Positions 33,835-42,964 of a stretch of 64,000 bases of DNA are shown in pieces. Positions within the stretch are counted from its first letter, which is position 1; each line of letters opens with the position of its first letter. The notes under the pieces are model-generated. The model made no database searches. It worked only from the letters and a program-made list of their open reading frames with translations, and had not been told where the DNA came from. The translations under genes and the position numbers were made by a program. The stretch is from an uncultured Erythrobacter sp. (GTDB taxonomy: Bacteria; Pseudomonadota; Alphaproteobacteria; Sphingomonadales; Sphingomonadaceae): NCBI GenBank assembly GCA_947499095.1, contig CANMMR010000006.1:62001-126000 (forward strand), given 5' to 3'.

Positions 33835-34508
33835 AACTTGATCGAGATACGAATCTGTTCTTCCTCAAGACCAAGCTTATGGGCAAGATCACGTCGGGAG
33901 GCGGCGATCGTTTCCTGAAACAACGTATTAATACCGTTGTCCGGCGCCACCGTGCTTTCCCGAGTCTCCAGAGCGAGAAACTGTGACCGCCTTAGAAAGT
34001 CGAGCACCGACTGCTGATTTTCGGGAGAAGGGGTCGCACGACCGCTCTCCCAAGCCCACAGGGTCGGCCTGCTGACCCCGAGATGTCGAGCCAGTTCGGT
34101 CGTGGTGTAGCCCGAGGCCCGCCGCGCAGCCAGCAAGGCCTCGGGAAGCTTGGCTAAAACACTTTCGGATGAAGTGACCTCGGCGGGACTATCGGAATTG
34201 ACATGCAGGATGTCCGAAAGGTGGGCCTCTGAGAGTGGGGTGACGAAGGTACAGCCATACAGCGTGTCGTTAGACCACGCTACAGAAGCCTCGACGGGGT
34301 GATCGTCGCGCGGGGCAAGCTGCATGTTCACCGACTGACCAGGCAACAGAAATTCGAGCGTTGAGAGCAGACAACCCTCGCGTGACAGGTTGAGAATGCT
34401 GCCGGGAAGCTTCGGTCCTTCTCCGGAGAAAATCGAGATCGGCAGTTGTAAGGGGTAACGCGGCGAACTGCGCGACTGGGCTCCTCTGCCGACTATCATG
34501 ATGGCCAT
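33831..34508 (-). CDS. PilZ domain-XRE helix-turn-helix fusion protein
   Basis: This is a 225-residue protein. Residues about 10-105 are a PilZ domain: R13-S-S-P-R17 (RxxxR) and N40-L-S-R-E-G45 (N/DxSxxG), both c-di-GMP contacts in the family, then VEASVAWSNDTLYGCTFV. Residues about 120-175 are an XRE helix-turn-helix: LLAARRASGYTTTELARHLGVSRPTLWAWESGRATPS. The two together suggest a c-di-GMP-responsive transcription factor. It is divergent from the pilus operon at 34918, its likely target. Starts at 34508 or 34499 are both possible. Confidence 0.8.
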   Translation of the reverse strand: MAIMIVGRGAQSRSSPRYPLQLPISIFSGEGPKLPGSILNLSREGCLLSTLEFLLPGQSVNMQLAPRDDHPVEASVAWSNDTLYGCTFVTPLSEAHLSDILHVNSDSPAEVTSSESVLAKLPEALLAARRASGYTTTELARHLGVSRPTLWAWESGRATPSPENQQSVLDFLRRSQFLALETRESTVAPDNGINTLFQETIAASRRDLAHKLGLEEEQIRISIKF

Positions 34509-34917
34509 CCCGTCTAGAAGTGTGCAGGCCTACCATGTCCTGCGCGTAGCCTCAATTCGCTACGAGGAATTAACTTATGTTAAGCCGCTTGACTAACCGT
34601 TAAGTCCCTCCCTTATCTTCACCGAGGGGAACTGTGCCATCGCGGAACATTCGCCGTAAACACAGCGCCTTGAGCATTTACACAGGGCTTAACACGTTGT
34701 TAGGTCATTTGCATCGCAGGACGGCGATTCGGAGGGGTGAGCAGGAAATTTTCTGCAGAAAAACTTAGCTGAATCATAAGACTGCGCGCTTGATGCGCTC
34801 CGCAGATATAAAAGACGGAGTTCTGGCAATTTCCTTTCACGGGGGTTGCATTTGGGTTCGCACTTAATGGCAGTGTTAAGCACTGTTCTCGCTATGATGT
34901 CTGAAAGGAAGTACCTC
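34509..34917. other. Divergent control region between PilZ-XRE and the pilin gene
   Basis: About 410 A/T-richer bases without a gene. It should carry promoters for both sides, and the pilin leader is long. No perfect operator dyad stands out. A longer pilin frame from 34846 is open, but its extra residues are not a signal peptide. Confidence 0.4.
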
Positions 34918-35487
34918 ATGAAGAAGCTTGCTCTGGTCGCTGTTGCGACTACCGCTATGGTCTCGTCGCCTGCATTTGCCGGCGCTACCGACTCCGCCAC
35001 TCTCGACGTTAGCGCCACCGTAGCTGACGAATGCAGCATCGAAGCGCCTGCCGCTTTCGAATTTGCTTCGGTCAATATCAACCAAGGCGCTGGTGCCAAT
35101 GCGCTGCTGCTGAAGAACGGTTCGCAAAATGCCGATTCGGGAACGCAGAACATCTATGTGAGCTGCAACTACGCCGCGCAGATCGCTGCGAAATCCACCG
35201 CCAACAACGGTCTGCTGAATGCTGCCGGCGCAAGCCTCGCAGCGAACGATGCCGCGGACTTCACCAACCTGATCCATTACCGCATCGAGCTGACCTCGAA
35301 CGATGGCAGCTTCAGCAAGCTCGATTACCGCACCAAGGGCACCGGCGCCTCGCCGACCGTTACTCCTGGCGGCGCGTTCCACGACGATGCCAACCTGAAG
35401 GTCTACATCGACCGTGACGATACCGGAAAGCGTCCGGTTGCCGGCGCTTATGTCGACACCGCCGTGATCACCCTCGGCGCGATCTGA
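34918..35487 (+). CDS. Archaic chaperone-usher pilin (spore-coat-U-like)
   Basis: This is a 189-residue protein. Signal MKKLALVAVATTAMVSSPAFAG, cleaved after AFA. The mature part begins ATDSATLDVSATVADECSIE with an early Cys, then ISVSC-like NIYVSCNYAAQ with the partner Cys, and ends PVAGAYVDTAVITLGAI, the donor-strand closing pattern of spore-coat-U/Csu pilins. ATG 34918 follows AAAGGA. A terminator after it means the pilin can be made in excess of chaperone and usher. Confidence 0.83.
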   Translation: MKKLALVAVATTAMVSSPAFAGATDSATLDVSATVADECSIEAPAAFEFASVNINQGAGANALLLKNGSQNADSGTQNIYVSCNYAAQIAAKSTANNGLLNAAGASLAANDAADFTNLIHYRIELTSNDGSFSKLDYRTKGTGASPTVTPGGAFHDDANLKVYIDRDDTGKRPVAGAYVDTAVITLGAI

Positions 35488-35511
35488 GACTGAACGAGCC
35501 TTTTGAACAGG

Positions 35512-35541
35512 AAAAGGGGGAGCTTCGGTTCCCCCTTTTTC
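35512..35541 (+). terminator. Terminator after the pilin gene
   Basis: AAGGGGGA and TCCCCCTT pair around GCTTCGGT and run into TTTTT. Partial read-through would give low levels of chaperone and usher relative to pilin. Confidence 0.85.
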
Positions 35542-35621
35542 TACGTTTACCACACATTGACGGATAGGGATCAATGTGCGGACCGTGCGCCGGAGTGGCG
35601 AAGGATCGAGTGGGGGTTGCA

Positions 35622-36356
35622 GTGATCAGATATCTTCTCGCCGTACTGAGCGCGGCTTTGCTGGCAAGCGCGCCGCTGCCTGTACAGGCAGCCCGTATCT
35701 CGCCGATGGTCGTCGATGTCGAACCATTCGGCCGGGAATCCATCGCGCGGGTCGAACTCACCAATCCCGGGGCCGGAGAGTTTCCGGTGGAAGTCCAGAT
35801 GTTCCGCGGTGTGATCAGCGAAGACGGACAATTGGAACTATTTCCGGCGGACGACGATTTTCTCGTCTTTCCGGCCCAAATCGTAGTGCCCGCCAATTCG
35901 CAACAAGCATTCCGTGTGCAGTACGTCGGCGATCCTGAGCTGGCCAAATCCGAAGTCTACTACATGCAGGTCAGGCAGGTGCCGGTAGAGGTTTCGCCGG
36001 GTCAGTCGCAAGTCCAGGTTGTCGTCAACTTCAATGTCCTGGTGAATGTCATACCTGACGGTAGTGCTCCGGAGCCAGTGGTCGACGAGGTGGCTCCCGT
36101 GATGAACGGTGAACAGCCAGGCATCCAGGTGCGGCTGGCCAATCGCGGCACCCGGTACTTCACCGCAGGAACCTTGCCGTGGCAGGTCCGCGGACAGGCC
36201 AAGGATGGAACCTCGGTCAGCTTGAAGTTGACGCCCGAGCAGATGGCGAAGCTGATCGGCGTCGGAGTGGTCGCGCCCGATCGGGTCAGATCGTTCTTCA
36301 TTCCGACGGAAAGGCCGATGGCCGAGGAAGGCCTTACCGTTACCCTGGGGGGCTGA
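35622..36356 (+). CDS. Fimbrial chaperone (PapD-like)
   Basis: This is a 244-residue protein starting at GTG 35622 behind GGGGG. Signal VIRYLLAVLSAALLASAPLPVQA. The PapD N-domain follows: ARISPMVVDVEPFGRESIARVELTNPG, then FRVQYVGDP and VYYMQVRQVPVE. The C-domain ends in EEGLTVTLGG. Such chaperones bind pilins in the periplasm by donor-strand complementation. The usher gene starts three bases later. The frame extends 16 codons upstream to 35574 without a better start. Confidence 0.88.
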   Translation: MIRYLLAVLSAALLASAPLPVQAARISPMVVDVEPFGRESIARVELTNPGAGEFPVEVQMFRGVISEDGQLELFPADDDFLVFPAQIVVPANSQQAFRVQYVGDPELAKSEVYYMQVRQVPVEVSPGQSQVQVVVNFNVLVNVIPDGSAPEPVVDEVAPVMNGEQPGIQVRLANRGTRYFTAGTLPWQVRGQAKDGTSVSLKLTPEQMAKLIGVGVVAPDRVRSFFIPTERPMAEEGLTVTLGG

Positions 36357-36359
36357 TCC

Positions 36360-38843
36360 ATGAACGGGGGCAATTCCGCCGGGCTGATCGCGGGGGTCAG
36401 CCGATTGGCACTGATTACCGCCTGTCTGGGCCTGCCCTATGGTGCGCGCGCCAACGAGATGGTTGCGCAGCCGGCGACGGAACCGGCTGCCGGACGGCAA
36501 TCGCGTTCGATCGACATGTCGGTACCGCTAGTATGGAATGGTCGTGTACTGGGGGACGTGCTCGTTCAGGTGGAGCCCGATGGAACGGCCGCTATCGAAA
36601 GCCAGTCGCTGACCACTCAACTCTCAAGACTATTGAACGATGCGGGCGTCGTCCGCCTCCGCGAAGCAATAGCGGGGAATCCTTTCGTCACTTCGTCGGA
36701 ACTGGCAACTGCAGGATTCGACATCAATTTCGACATGTCGCGTCTGGAACTTGTGGTACAGGCGATCGAGGCGACCTACCGCCCGATCGAACCGCTGAGG
36801 GGAAGGCAGGATTCCGCCGAACCCGAGTTGCCGACGATCGAGCCGGCGAATTTCAGCGCCTATCTCAATACCAGCGCGAACCTGATCTACCGGGACACCG
36901 GCGGTCTCGGACCACCCGAAATCTTTCTTTCCGGTGCAGCCCGCTATCGGAACGTCGTTCTCGAATATGACGGCGGACTCGCCGAGGGACTGAACGGCGA
37001 GTATCGTCCCTACCGACGGGCAGTGAGAGCGGTCTATGACCAGCCCGAAACTTATCGACGGTGGAGCGCGGGCGATCTGCGGCTGACCAATACCGGCACC
37101 TTGCAGACTCCTTTCATCGGCGGGGTCGCCCTGGAGAAAAGCCGCCGCGTTTTCGACCCCTTCGCGCCCGTGGTGAATCTGGGCGGAAGGCAGATCTTGC
37201 TGACGTCCCCATCCACGGTGGAGGTCATCGTCAACGGCGCTTCATATCAGACGCTGGATCTCCAGCCAGGCACTTACAGCCTCGAAGATCTGCCAATACA
37301 GGCGGGGTCTAACGACGTCGAACTGGTCGTGCGGGATGCAACGGGGCGTGAACAGGTGACGCGCTTCGACTATTTCTTCGAGCCGATCGAACTCGAGGCC
37401 GGGGAGGACGAATACACCTTCGCGGCCGGGGTGATCGCGACGGAACTGGACCTGCAGCCTCGGTATTCGGACGATCCCGTAGCAATTGCGCATTACCGCA
37501 AAGCTTTGAACGATACGCTGATCCTCGGGGGCGGCTTCCAAGCTTCGCAGGACGTGCAGGTGGTTTCGGCAGAAACACGCTTTGTGCCTCAGGTAATCCC
37601 TGGCAGCTTCGATCTGCAAGCCGCGGTGAGTTCGGGCGATGGCACTGGCTTCGCCGTGCGGGGTGGATACCGTCTCGTCGCAGGTATCGGCCTAGAAGCG
37701 ATCCGTTTTTCGGTCAGTTTCGATTACAACAGTGACAATTTCCGGACCGTGAGCGATCTGACCGATTTCCGCCTCGAGAGCCTTTCGCTCAATGCAATCT
37801 TCAGCAAATCGCTTTCCCCGCGCACTTCGATCCTAGGCGGTGCTAATTACCTCTCGCGATCCGGAGCGGGTGACCAGAGTACCGTCTTCGCGGACATTTC
37901 ACATTCTACCAGACACAACCTGCGGTTTACCGCCGGGGTAGAGTACGGGACGGGTTCGGCGTTCGGTCGCAACTTTGGGGTACGCGCGTCCGTTTCCTAC
38001 TTCTTCGGGGGGCGGCATCGGGCCGATGCCAGTTACCAGAGCAGACGCAAGTTGGCGCGCGCTACGCTGTCACGCAGCCTGACCAACAATGTCGGGTCGC
38101 TAGGCTATTCGATCAATGCGCAATCGTCCGACGGCAGCACATCGCTGGACGGGGTAGTAGATTACATATCCAATCGGTTCGAGGCGCGCGCCTCGCTTGC
38201 AACTTCGGGACCGGACCTTGGTGGAGTCACCGATAACCGGACCGCCAGACTGCAACTCGGCACATCCTTCGCGGTAGCGGATGGCGTATTTGGTATCGGT
38301 CGTCCGATCCAGGACTCATTCCTTCTCGCCCGTCCCCATCAAACGCTCCGGGGCACCGACGTTATTACCGGACGCAGCCTCACTGGCGGCGCATACGAAG
38401 CCGCCAGCGGACCATTGGGGGCGGCGGTGGCCAGCCGCCTCTCATCCTATAATACGCAGGACGTGCGATACGATATCGACTCGCTCGAAGCTGGCTACGA
38501 TATCGGGACGGGTGTGGCCCGTGTCGATCCGCCATACCGAAGCGGTTTCGAATTCGTCGTTGGCAACGACCGGTTCGTAAGTGCAGTTGGCTTCCTGCAA
38601 TCGGGCGACGAACCGGCCGCGCTCATGGTCGGACGGATCACTTCGGTCGACGACGAAGGCTTCGAAGCGCAGCCATTCTTCACGAACTCCGCCGGCCGTT
38701 TCGGAGTGATCGGGCTGGCTCCGGGTCGCACCTATGTCGTGCGCCTCAATGATACGGGGCAGGAGTTCACGATAGAGGTGCCGATGGAAATCACGGGCCT
38801 TCTTCGGTTGGGGACGGTTCGAGTACCGACGAAAAGCGACTAG
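36360..38843 (+). CDS. Outer-membrane usher of an archaic chaperone-usher pilus
   Basis: This 827-residue protein has an N-terminal signal region and the order of an usher: N-domain with VPLVWNGRVLGDVLVQVEPDG, a beta-barrel of alternating strands from about 150 to 700, a plug segment (PSTVEVIVNGASYQTLDLQPGTYSLEDLPIQAGSNDVELVVRDATG near 290), and C-terminal beta domains ending GRFGVIGLAPGRTYVVRL. It threads pilins across the outer membrane. It lies 3 bases after the chaperone and 8 before the tip gene. Confidence 0.9.
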   Translation: MNGGNSAGLIAGVSRLALITACLGLPYGARANEMVAQPATEPAAGRQSRSIDMSVPLVWNGRVLGDVLVQVEPDGTAAIESQSLTTQLSRLLNDAGVVRLREAIAGNPFVTSSELATAGFDINFDMSRLELVVQAIEATYRPIEPLRGRQDSAEPELPTIEPANFSAYLNTSANLIYRDTGGLGPPEIFLSGAARYRNVVLEYDGGLAEGLNGEYRPYRRAVRAVYDQPETYRRWSAGDLRLTNTGTLQTPFIGGVALEKSRRVFDPFAPVVNLGGRQILLTSPSTVEVIVNGASYQTLDLQPGTYSLEDLPIQAGSNDVELVVRDATGREQVTRFDYFFEPIELEAGEDEYTFAAGVIATELDLQPRYSDDPVAIAHYRKALNDTLILGGGFQASQDVQVVSAETRFVPQVIPGSFDLQAAVSSGDGTGFAVRGGYRLVAGIGLEAIRFSVSFDYNSDNFRTVSDLTDFRLESLSLNAIFSKSLSPRTSILGGANYLSRSGAGDQSTVFADISHSTRHNLRFTAGVEYGTGSAFGRNFGVRASVSYFFGGRHRADASYQSRRKLARATLSRSLTNNVGSLGYSINAQSSDGSTSLDGVVDYISNRFEARASLATSGPDLGGVTDNRTARLQLGTSFAVADGVFGIGRPIQDSFLLARPHQTLRGTDVITGRSLTGGAYEAASGPLGAAVASRLSSYNTQDVRYDIDSLEAGYDIGTGVARVDPPYRSGFEFVVGNDRFVSAVGFLQSGDEPAALMVGRITSVDDEGFEAQPFFTNSAGRFGVIGLAPGRTYVVRLNDTGQEFTIEVPMEITGLLRLGTVRVPTKSD

Positions 38844-38851
38844 GAGACGAT

Positions 38852-39781
38852 ATGAGACAGTTGAACTTAGTCCTGACCCCAGTCGCGCTCGCCGCGATGC
38901 CCACATCGCTGATGGCAGCCGAATGCGTGCCCGAATTCGCGAGCGCCGACCAATCGGTGGTAGTTAGCGGCGTCGAGATTGCCCCCGGCGCGATGAGCGT
39001 CGACAATTTCCAGGTGCGTATAAGAAAATCACTCGGAGACGACAGCAACGCCGGACGCGGTGCTGCCGGAAATCCTTGCCCGGCGACGATCAGAGTCTCG
39101 CGTCTGACGGGCCCGGTCGATCCGAATTTTCCCGAATACAATCTCAGGGCGCCCGGACAGTCGCAAATCGAGATACTCCAGGACCCTTCGGCCGGTGGTA
39201 CTTCGCTAAGCGACGTGAAGATCGCAAATGCGCCAGTAGGACCGCAAGGGCGGTCGGTCCCGTTCGACCTACAAGTACCTACCGAGTGGGGTTTGACGGC
39301 AGGGACTTACACTGATCGGCTGGAACTGCTTTTGTTCGACCAGAACGGGGCGCTTGTCGACCGGACCAACCTCACGATCACCATACTCATTCCAGCCACA
39401 GTCTCAGTCAGATTCGTAGGCGCAGTGATCGGTGGCGGCATCGGATCCGGAGCACGGATCGATCTCGGCACACTGTCAACGTCCGAGCAGACGCGGTCAC
39501 AACCGTTTGGCGCGCGCATTTTCAGTACCGCGCCCTATCTGGTGAACGTCGCTTCCGCCAATTCGGGTAACCTGGCGCACGTCGATCTCGGCAGCGAGAT
39601 TCCCTATCGTCTGTACTTCGACGGGGCGCAAGTCGATCTCACTGGTATCAGCGCCTTCACTTACCTTGCTCCTACTCCTCGTTCAGGGAACACCCGCCCG
39701 ATGAGTTTGGAAGTTCCGCCGGCTTCAGTTCCGGCGGGACGGTACAACGACCGGATAACGCTGACAGTCAGTGCCCTTTGA
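38852..39781 (+). CDS. Spore-coat-U-type minor pilin, probable tip adhesin
   Basis: This is a 309-residue protein. Signal MRQLNLVLTPVALAAMPTSLMAAE. It has two regions: an N-terminal part of about 150 residues with Cys at CVPEF and NPCPAT, and a C-terminal pilin-like domain ending VPAGRYNDRITLTVSAL, the closing strand seen in spore-coat-U proteins. Two-domain layout and last place in the operon fit a tip adhesin; this role is inferred. Its stop codon abuts the stop of the convergent gene. Confidence 0.75.
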   Translation: MRQLNLVLTPVALAAMPTSLMAAECVPEFASADQSVVVSGVEIAPGAMSVDNFQVRIRKSLGDDSNAGRGAAGNPCPATIRVSRLTGPVDPNFPEYNLRAPGQSQIEILQDPSAGGTSLSDVKIANAPVGPQGRSVPFDLQVPTEWGLTAGTYTDRLELLLFDQNGALVDRTNLTITILIPATVSVRFVGAVIGGGIGSGARIDLGTLSTSEQTRSQPFGARIFSTAPYLVNVASANSGNLAHVDLGSEIPYRLYFDGAQVDLTGISAFTYLAPTPRSGNTRPMSLEVPPASVPAGRYNDRITLTVSAL

Positions 39782-40186
39782 TCAAAGGGCCGTAATTCCA
39801 AGGCTGATCGCCAGTTCCTCGCGCAAGCCCTGCGCCTGAACGACGAAGGGCACCTTTTTCGCTCCAGGACCTTGGCGGACAGAAATATCGGTAAGGCCGG
39901 TTGGCGCAAGCGGGCTGGCTTGTCCGGCGTAAACGATGCGCGCAGTTTCTCCTGCCGCCAATGTACGATGCGACGCGATAACGCGAAAACCATGGCTGGC
40001 GTTGCACATCTCGAACACATTACCCGTAGTAACCCCGCTTTCCGGATCAACTGAGGCGATAGACGCTTCTAGCTGGCAGATCTCTGGGATATTTAGGGAA
40101 ATGTGCATCCCAGCCGACGCGCCTGGATTGGCTTTGGCGACGGAGGGAAAAGCCAGAATGGCAGCAAACAGGGCAAAGCGAAGCAT
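39782..40186 (-). CDS. Secreted pilin-like protein
   Basis: This is a 134-residue protein. Signal MLRFALFAAILAFPSVAKA, mature start NPGASAG. Cys pairs (ICQLEAS and EMCNASHGFRV) match the spore-coat-U arrangement, and the end EELAISLGITAL could serve as a donor strand. It may be an alternative subunit or a regulator of the pilus. Two overlapping dyads lie upstream at 40214-40241, so it is probably controlled separately from the operon. Confidence 0.65.
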   Translation of the reverse strand: MLRFALFAAILAFPSVAKANPGASAGMHISLNIPEICQLEASIASVDPESGVTTGNVFEMCNASHGFRVIASHRTLAAGETARIVYAGQASPLAPTGLTDISVRQGPGAKKVPFVVQAQGLREELAISLGITAL

Positions 40187-40213
40187 GATCTTCTCCTTTG
40201 CCCGAATTTATAA

Positions 40214-40241
40214 TTAGGAAACCTAAATATACGGTATATTT
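40214..40241. promoter_or_regulatory. Two overlapping dyads upstream of the pilin-like gene
   Basis: TTAGGAAACCTAA (40214-40226) is a perfect dyad around a 3-base centre. AAATATACGGTATATTT (40225-40241) is a perfect dyad around one base. They lie 28-55 bases before the ATG of the reverse-strand gene, a fitting place for operators. The binding protein is not known. Confidence 0.5.
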
Positions 40242-40669
40242 GAAGATCTCGCGCTTTGCTGAAAATGGGATGCAGTCATTCAATCTACACGCCATCTGCG
40301 CCCTTTGCACAATTCCTTAACATGGGATGTAATGGAGCCTCCGTTTCGCGACCCACTTCGCCACACCCGGTCAATCATTTGTCGGCCCTTAGCCGCCGTT
40401 GAATTACGATGCTGAAGTGAAATCAGAGTCTCCTAAAAGAAATTTCCCAACAATTTGAGTGCCCATTTTTGTCGTCTATGGGGCACCACTCTACCCATCT
40501 ATCATTCGATACATCGCTTCGCGCTGCGCGCTGGAGCCTGCAGATCGCCAGGCTTTGGCGGCCCGACTAGTGCGATGGCACTATTTGCGGCATTGAGGCC
40601 GAGGATAGACAACCATGCGGTGGACGATCGGGTCACACCCGGTTGGCAAGCAGGGGTTCGGGGCAGAAA
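40242..40669. other. Intergenic region before the sensor kinase
   Basis: About 430 bases without a gene. A frame (40455-41096, +) is present but overlaps the kinase in another frame and reads as Arg/Ser-rich noise. It should hold the kinase promoter; no clear operator was seen. Confidence 0.35.
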
Positions 40670-42868
40670 ATGGCATCAGGTCCGGCCAAAAAATCCCTGC
40701 TGCGCGGCTCGTCGCGCCGGGAGAAGGTGTTCTTCGCAATCGTCGCGGCTTTCTTCGCCCTGGTCGCCCCATTGCAGGTTTTCGCGCCATACGATTGGTT
40801 GCAGAGCATCGTCTCCGCACAGATCAACCAGAAGCCCTACGATGGGGATGGGGTGGTCGTTGCGATCGACGATGCGACCATTGCGGCCACGCCCGATGGA
40901 GAGTGGACGCCGGAGCAACTGGCTGCGCTCCTCGATCGGATCGCGTCGGCAAATCCCGCGCAGGTGGTGGTGGAAAACCAATATCTCGATCCGGGAGAAA
41001 CGCAGCGATCGAGCGCGCTCGCACAGGCGCTGGGCCGCTTCACGGCCGATCCTATCTGGGAGACCAGCTTGCCGATCGACGATCGGCAGGAGTTGAGCAC
41101 AAGTTCTCTGCCCCCTCCGGGTGTCGAATATTCCAAGGTCGCCCTTGCCGGGGAACCACTGCCCGGCCCCGCGACCATTCCGGCGGTCATGCCCGTCAAG
41201 GCGACATTCTCGCCTGCTCCTGTATGGACCGTCTATACCGCGAGCGCGGAGACCGGCGTCTATCCTTCGATCGCCGCCCTGTTGGCCGATGGCAGCCGGC
41301 CGGGCGACAACATCTTCAATATCGACGTCAGCTACGATCCTGAGACGGTGTCTCTGATCAGTGCAGGATCGGTCTTGCGGGATGAAGTGGAGCTGTCCGT
41401 TCTTGAGGGGCGAACGGTGGTGATCGGCTTCGTTACCGATCCCAGACGCGATTATGTAGCGACGCCGCACGATTTCTACACGCCGAAGCCGATTGTCACC
41501 TTGCTGGCAGCCCAGACCCTTTTCGATGGCCCGCCGGCCTACATCGATTGGCTCCCTGCATTTCTGGTCGCTCTGTGTGGGGCCGCCGCATGGCTGTTCC
41601 TGACTCCCGCGGTGGGGCGCACGGTATTGCTCGGCAGCATCATTTGCCTGGTCGTGGCACCGACGATCCTCGAAGCGAGGTTGATCTATCTGGAGAGTTC
41701 GGCCGCCGTCGTTTTCCTGGCCGTGCTTATGATCGGACGGCTGTGGCAAAAAAGCGGCCATGCGGCACGGGCCTATCGCGAGGCGGCGGAATCGAAATCG
41801 CGATTCCTGGCGCAGGCCAGCCATGATTTGCGCCAGCCGATCCATGCGATCGGATTGCTGGCCGACCGGCTCGAACAGACGCAGCTTTCAGCCCAGCAGG
41901 GCGACATCGTGGCCAAGATTTCCTGGTCGGTCGACAATGCAAGCAGGATGTTCCGCTCCCTACTCGATATCGCCGCGATCGAGAGCGGCGCCCTGCAACC
42001 GGACATTGAGGCAGTTTCGATGAACGAGCTGCTCGCCAAGATCGATGGGCAAAACTCGCTGGCGGCCGAACAGGCAGGGGTCGAGATCCGGTTCGTCCCC
42101 TGCGATGTTACAGTGCTGACCGACCGGGCGCTGATCGGCACGATGCTGCAGAACCTGGTATCGAATGCGATCAAATATTCGCGCGGCCAGCGGATCGTCG
42201 TCGGGTGTCGGCGTGTGCGCGGGCGGATGGCGATACACGTCGTGGATACCGGCAAGGGGATTTCGCAATCCGATCTCGCGCTCGTTAAAAAGGAATTTTA
42301 TCGCGGGGGGAGCAATTCGCTGATGCGGAGCGACAACAAGGGGCTTGGCCTTTCGATCGTCAGCGGCCTTGCTTCGCTGCTCGACCTGAAATTCACGCTA
42401 AAATCGGAAGAAGGCAGGGGAACATCGGCTATCATCAGCGGTCTCAGGGTGATCGATGCCCTGCCGGAGCCTGCTACCCCCCGACCCAGGCACTCACTTC
42501 CTCTTGCCGGATTGTCAGTGCGCATTGCGGATGACGATCCGGAACTGGTCGAAGCGACGGTGAAAGTGCTGAGCCAATGGGGCTGCGATGTAAGCACGAC
42601 CTTCAAACCTCCGACCGATGACGTGAGTGAGGCCGTTCTTCTTACCGATTTCGATTTCGGCGACGGCGAGACCCTTGCCGATCATGTGGCGACACTTGAG
42701 CAGATACGCGCGAGCGGCACGACGATTGCCATTCTTTCAGGACGTCATCCGGATCAGATCAGAGAAGAGTTGCCAAATTTTTCGGGGCTGGTTCTGACCA
42801 AGCCTTTGCGTGCAGCCCAATTGCGGTCCGCGCTGATGGCCATGAGAGCAGGCGAGGGGCCCAAATAA
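40670..42868 (+). CDS. CHASE2-domain hybrid sensor histidine kinase
   Basis: This is a 732-residue protein. One helix at about 19-38, an extracytoplasmic CHASE2 domain (about 40-290, with DGDGVVVAIDDATIAATPDGEWTPEQLAALLDRI), then about three helices to 370. HisKA has ASHDLRQPIHAIG with His385. HATPase has NLVSNAIKYS, DTGKGI and GLGLSI. A receiver closes the protein with Asp660 in LLTDFDFGD and the Lys in LTKPLR. ATG 40670 is chosen, nine codons inside the frame. The small double-glycine peptide follows 96 bases later; the LuxR-type regulator at 43220 is a likely partner. Confidence 0.88.
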   Translation: MASGPAKKSLLRGSSRREKVFFAIVAAFFALVAPLQVFAPYDWLQSIVSAQINQKPYDGDGVVVAIDDATIAATPDGEWTPEQLAALLDRIASANPAQVVVENQYLDPGETQRSSALAQALGRFTADPIWETSLPIDDRQELSTSSLPPPGVEYSKVALAGEPLPGPATIPAVMPVKATFSPAPVWTVYTASAETGVYPSIAALLADGSRPGDNIFNIDVSYDPETVSLISAGSVLRDEVELSVLEGRTVVIGFVTDPRRDYVATPHDFYTPKPIVTLLAAQTLFDGPPAYIDWLPAFLVALCGAAAWLFLTPAVGRTVLLGSIICLVVAPTILEARLIYLESSAAVVFLAVLMIGRLWQKSGHAARAYREAAESKSRFLAQASHDLRQPIHAIGLLADRLEQTQLSAQQGDIVAKISWSVDNASRMFRSLLDIAAIESGALQPDIEAVSMNELLAKIDGQNSLAAEQAGVEIRFVPCDVTVLTDRALIGTMLQNLVSNAIKYSRGQRIVVGCRRVRGRMAIHVVDTGKGISQSDLALVKKEFYRGGSNSLMRSDNKGLGLSIVSGLASLLDLKFTLKSEEGRGTSAIISGLRVIDALPEPATPRPRHSLPLAGLSVRIADDDPELVEATVKVLSQWGCDVSTTFKPPTDDVSEAVLLTDFDFGDGETLADHVATLEQIRASGTTIAILSGRHPDQIREELPNFSGLVLTKPLRAAQLRSALMAMRAGEGPK

Positions 42869-42964
42869 AACCGCAACTAGTGCATATTGACTAGTGCAAG
42901 GCAGGCCGGAGCAACCCATGTTGGTCTTGTTCAAGGGGATCAGATTCGCAATCAGGAGGACGCG

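Noticed and set aside
40455..41096. 213-codon forward frame before the sensor kinase
   Set aside because: Runs into the kinase gene in a different frame and reads as Arg/Ser-rich noise.
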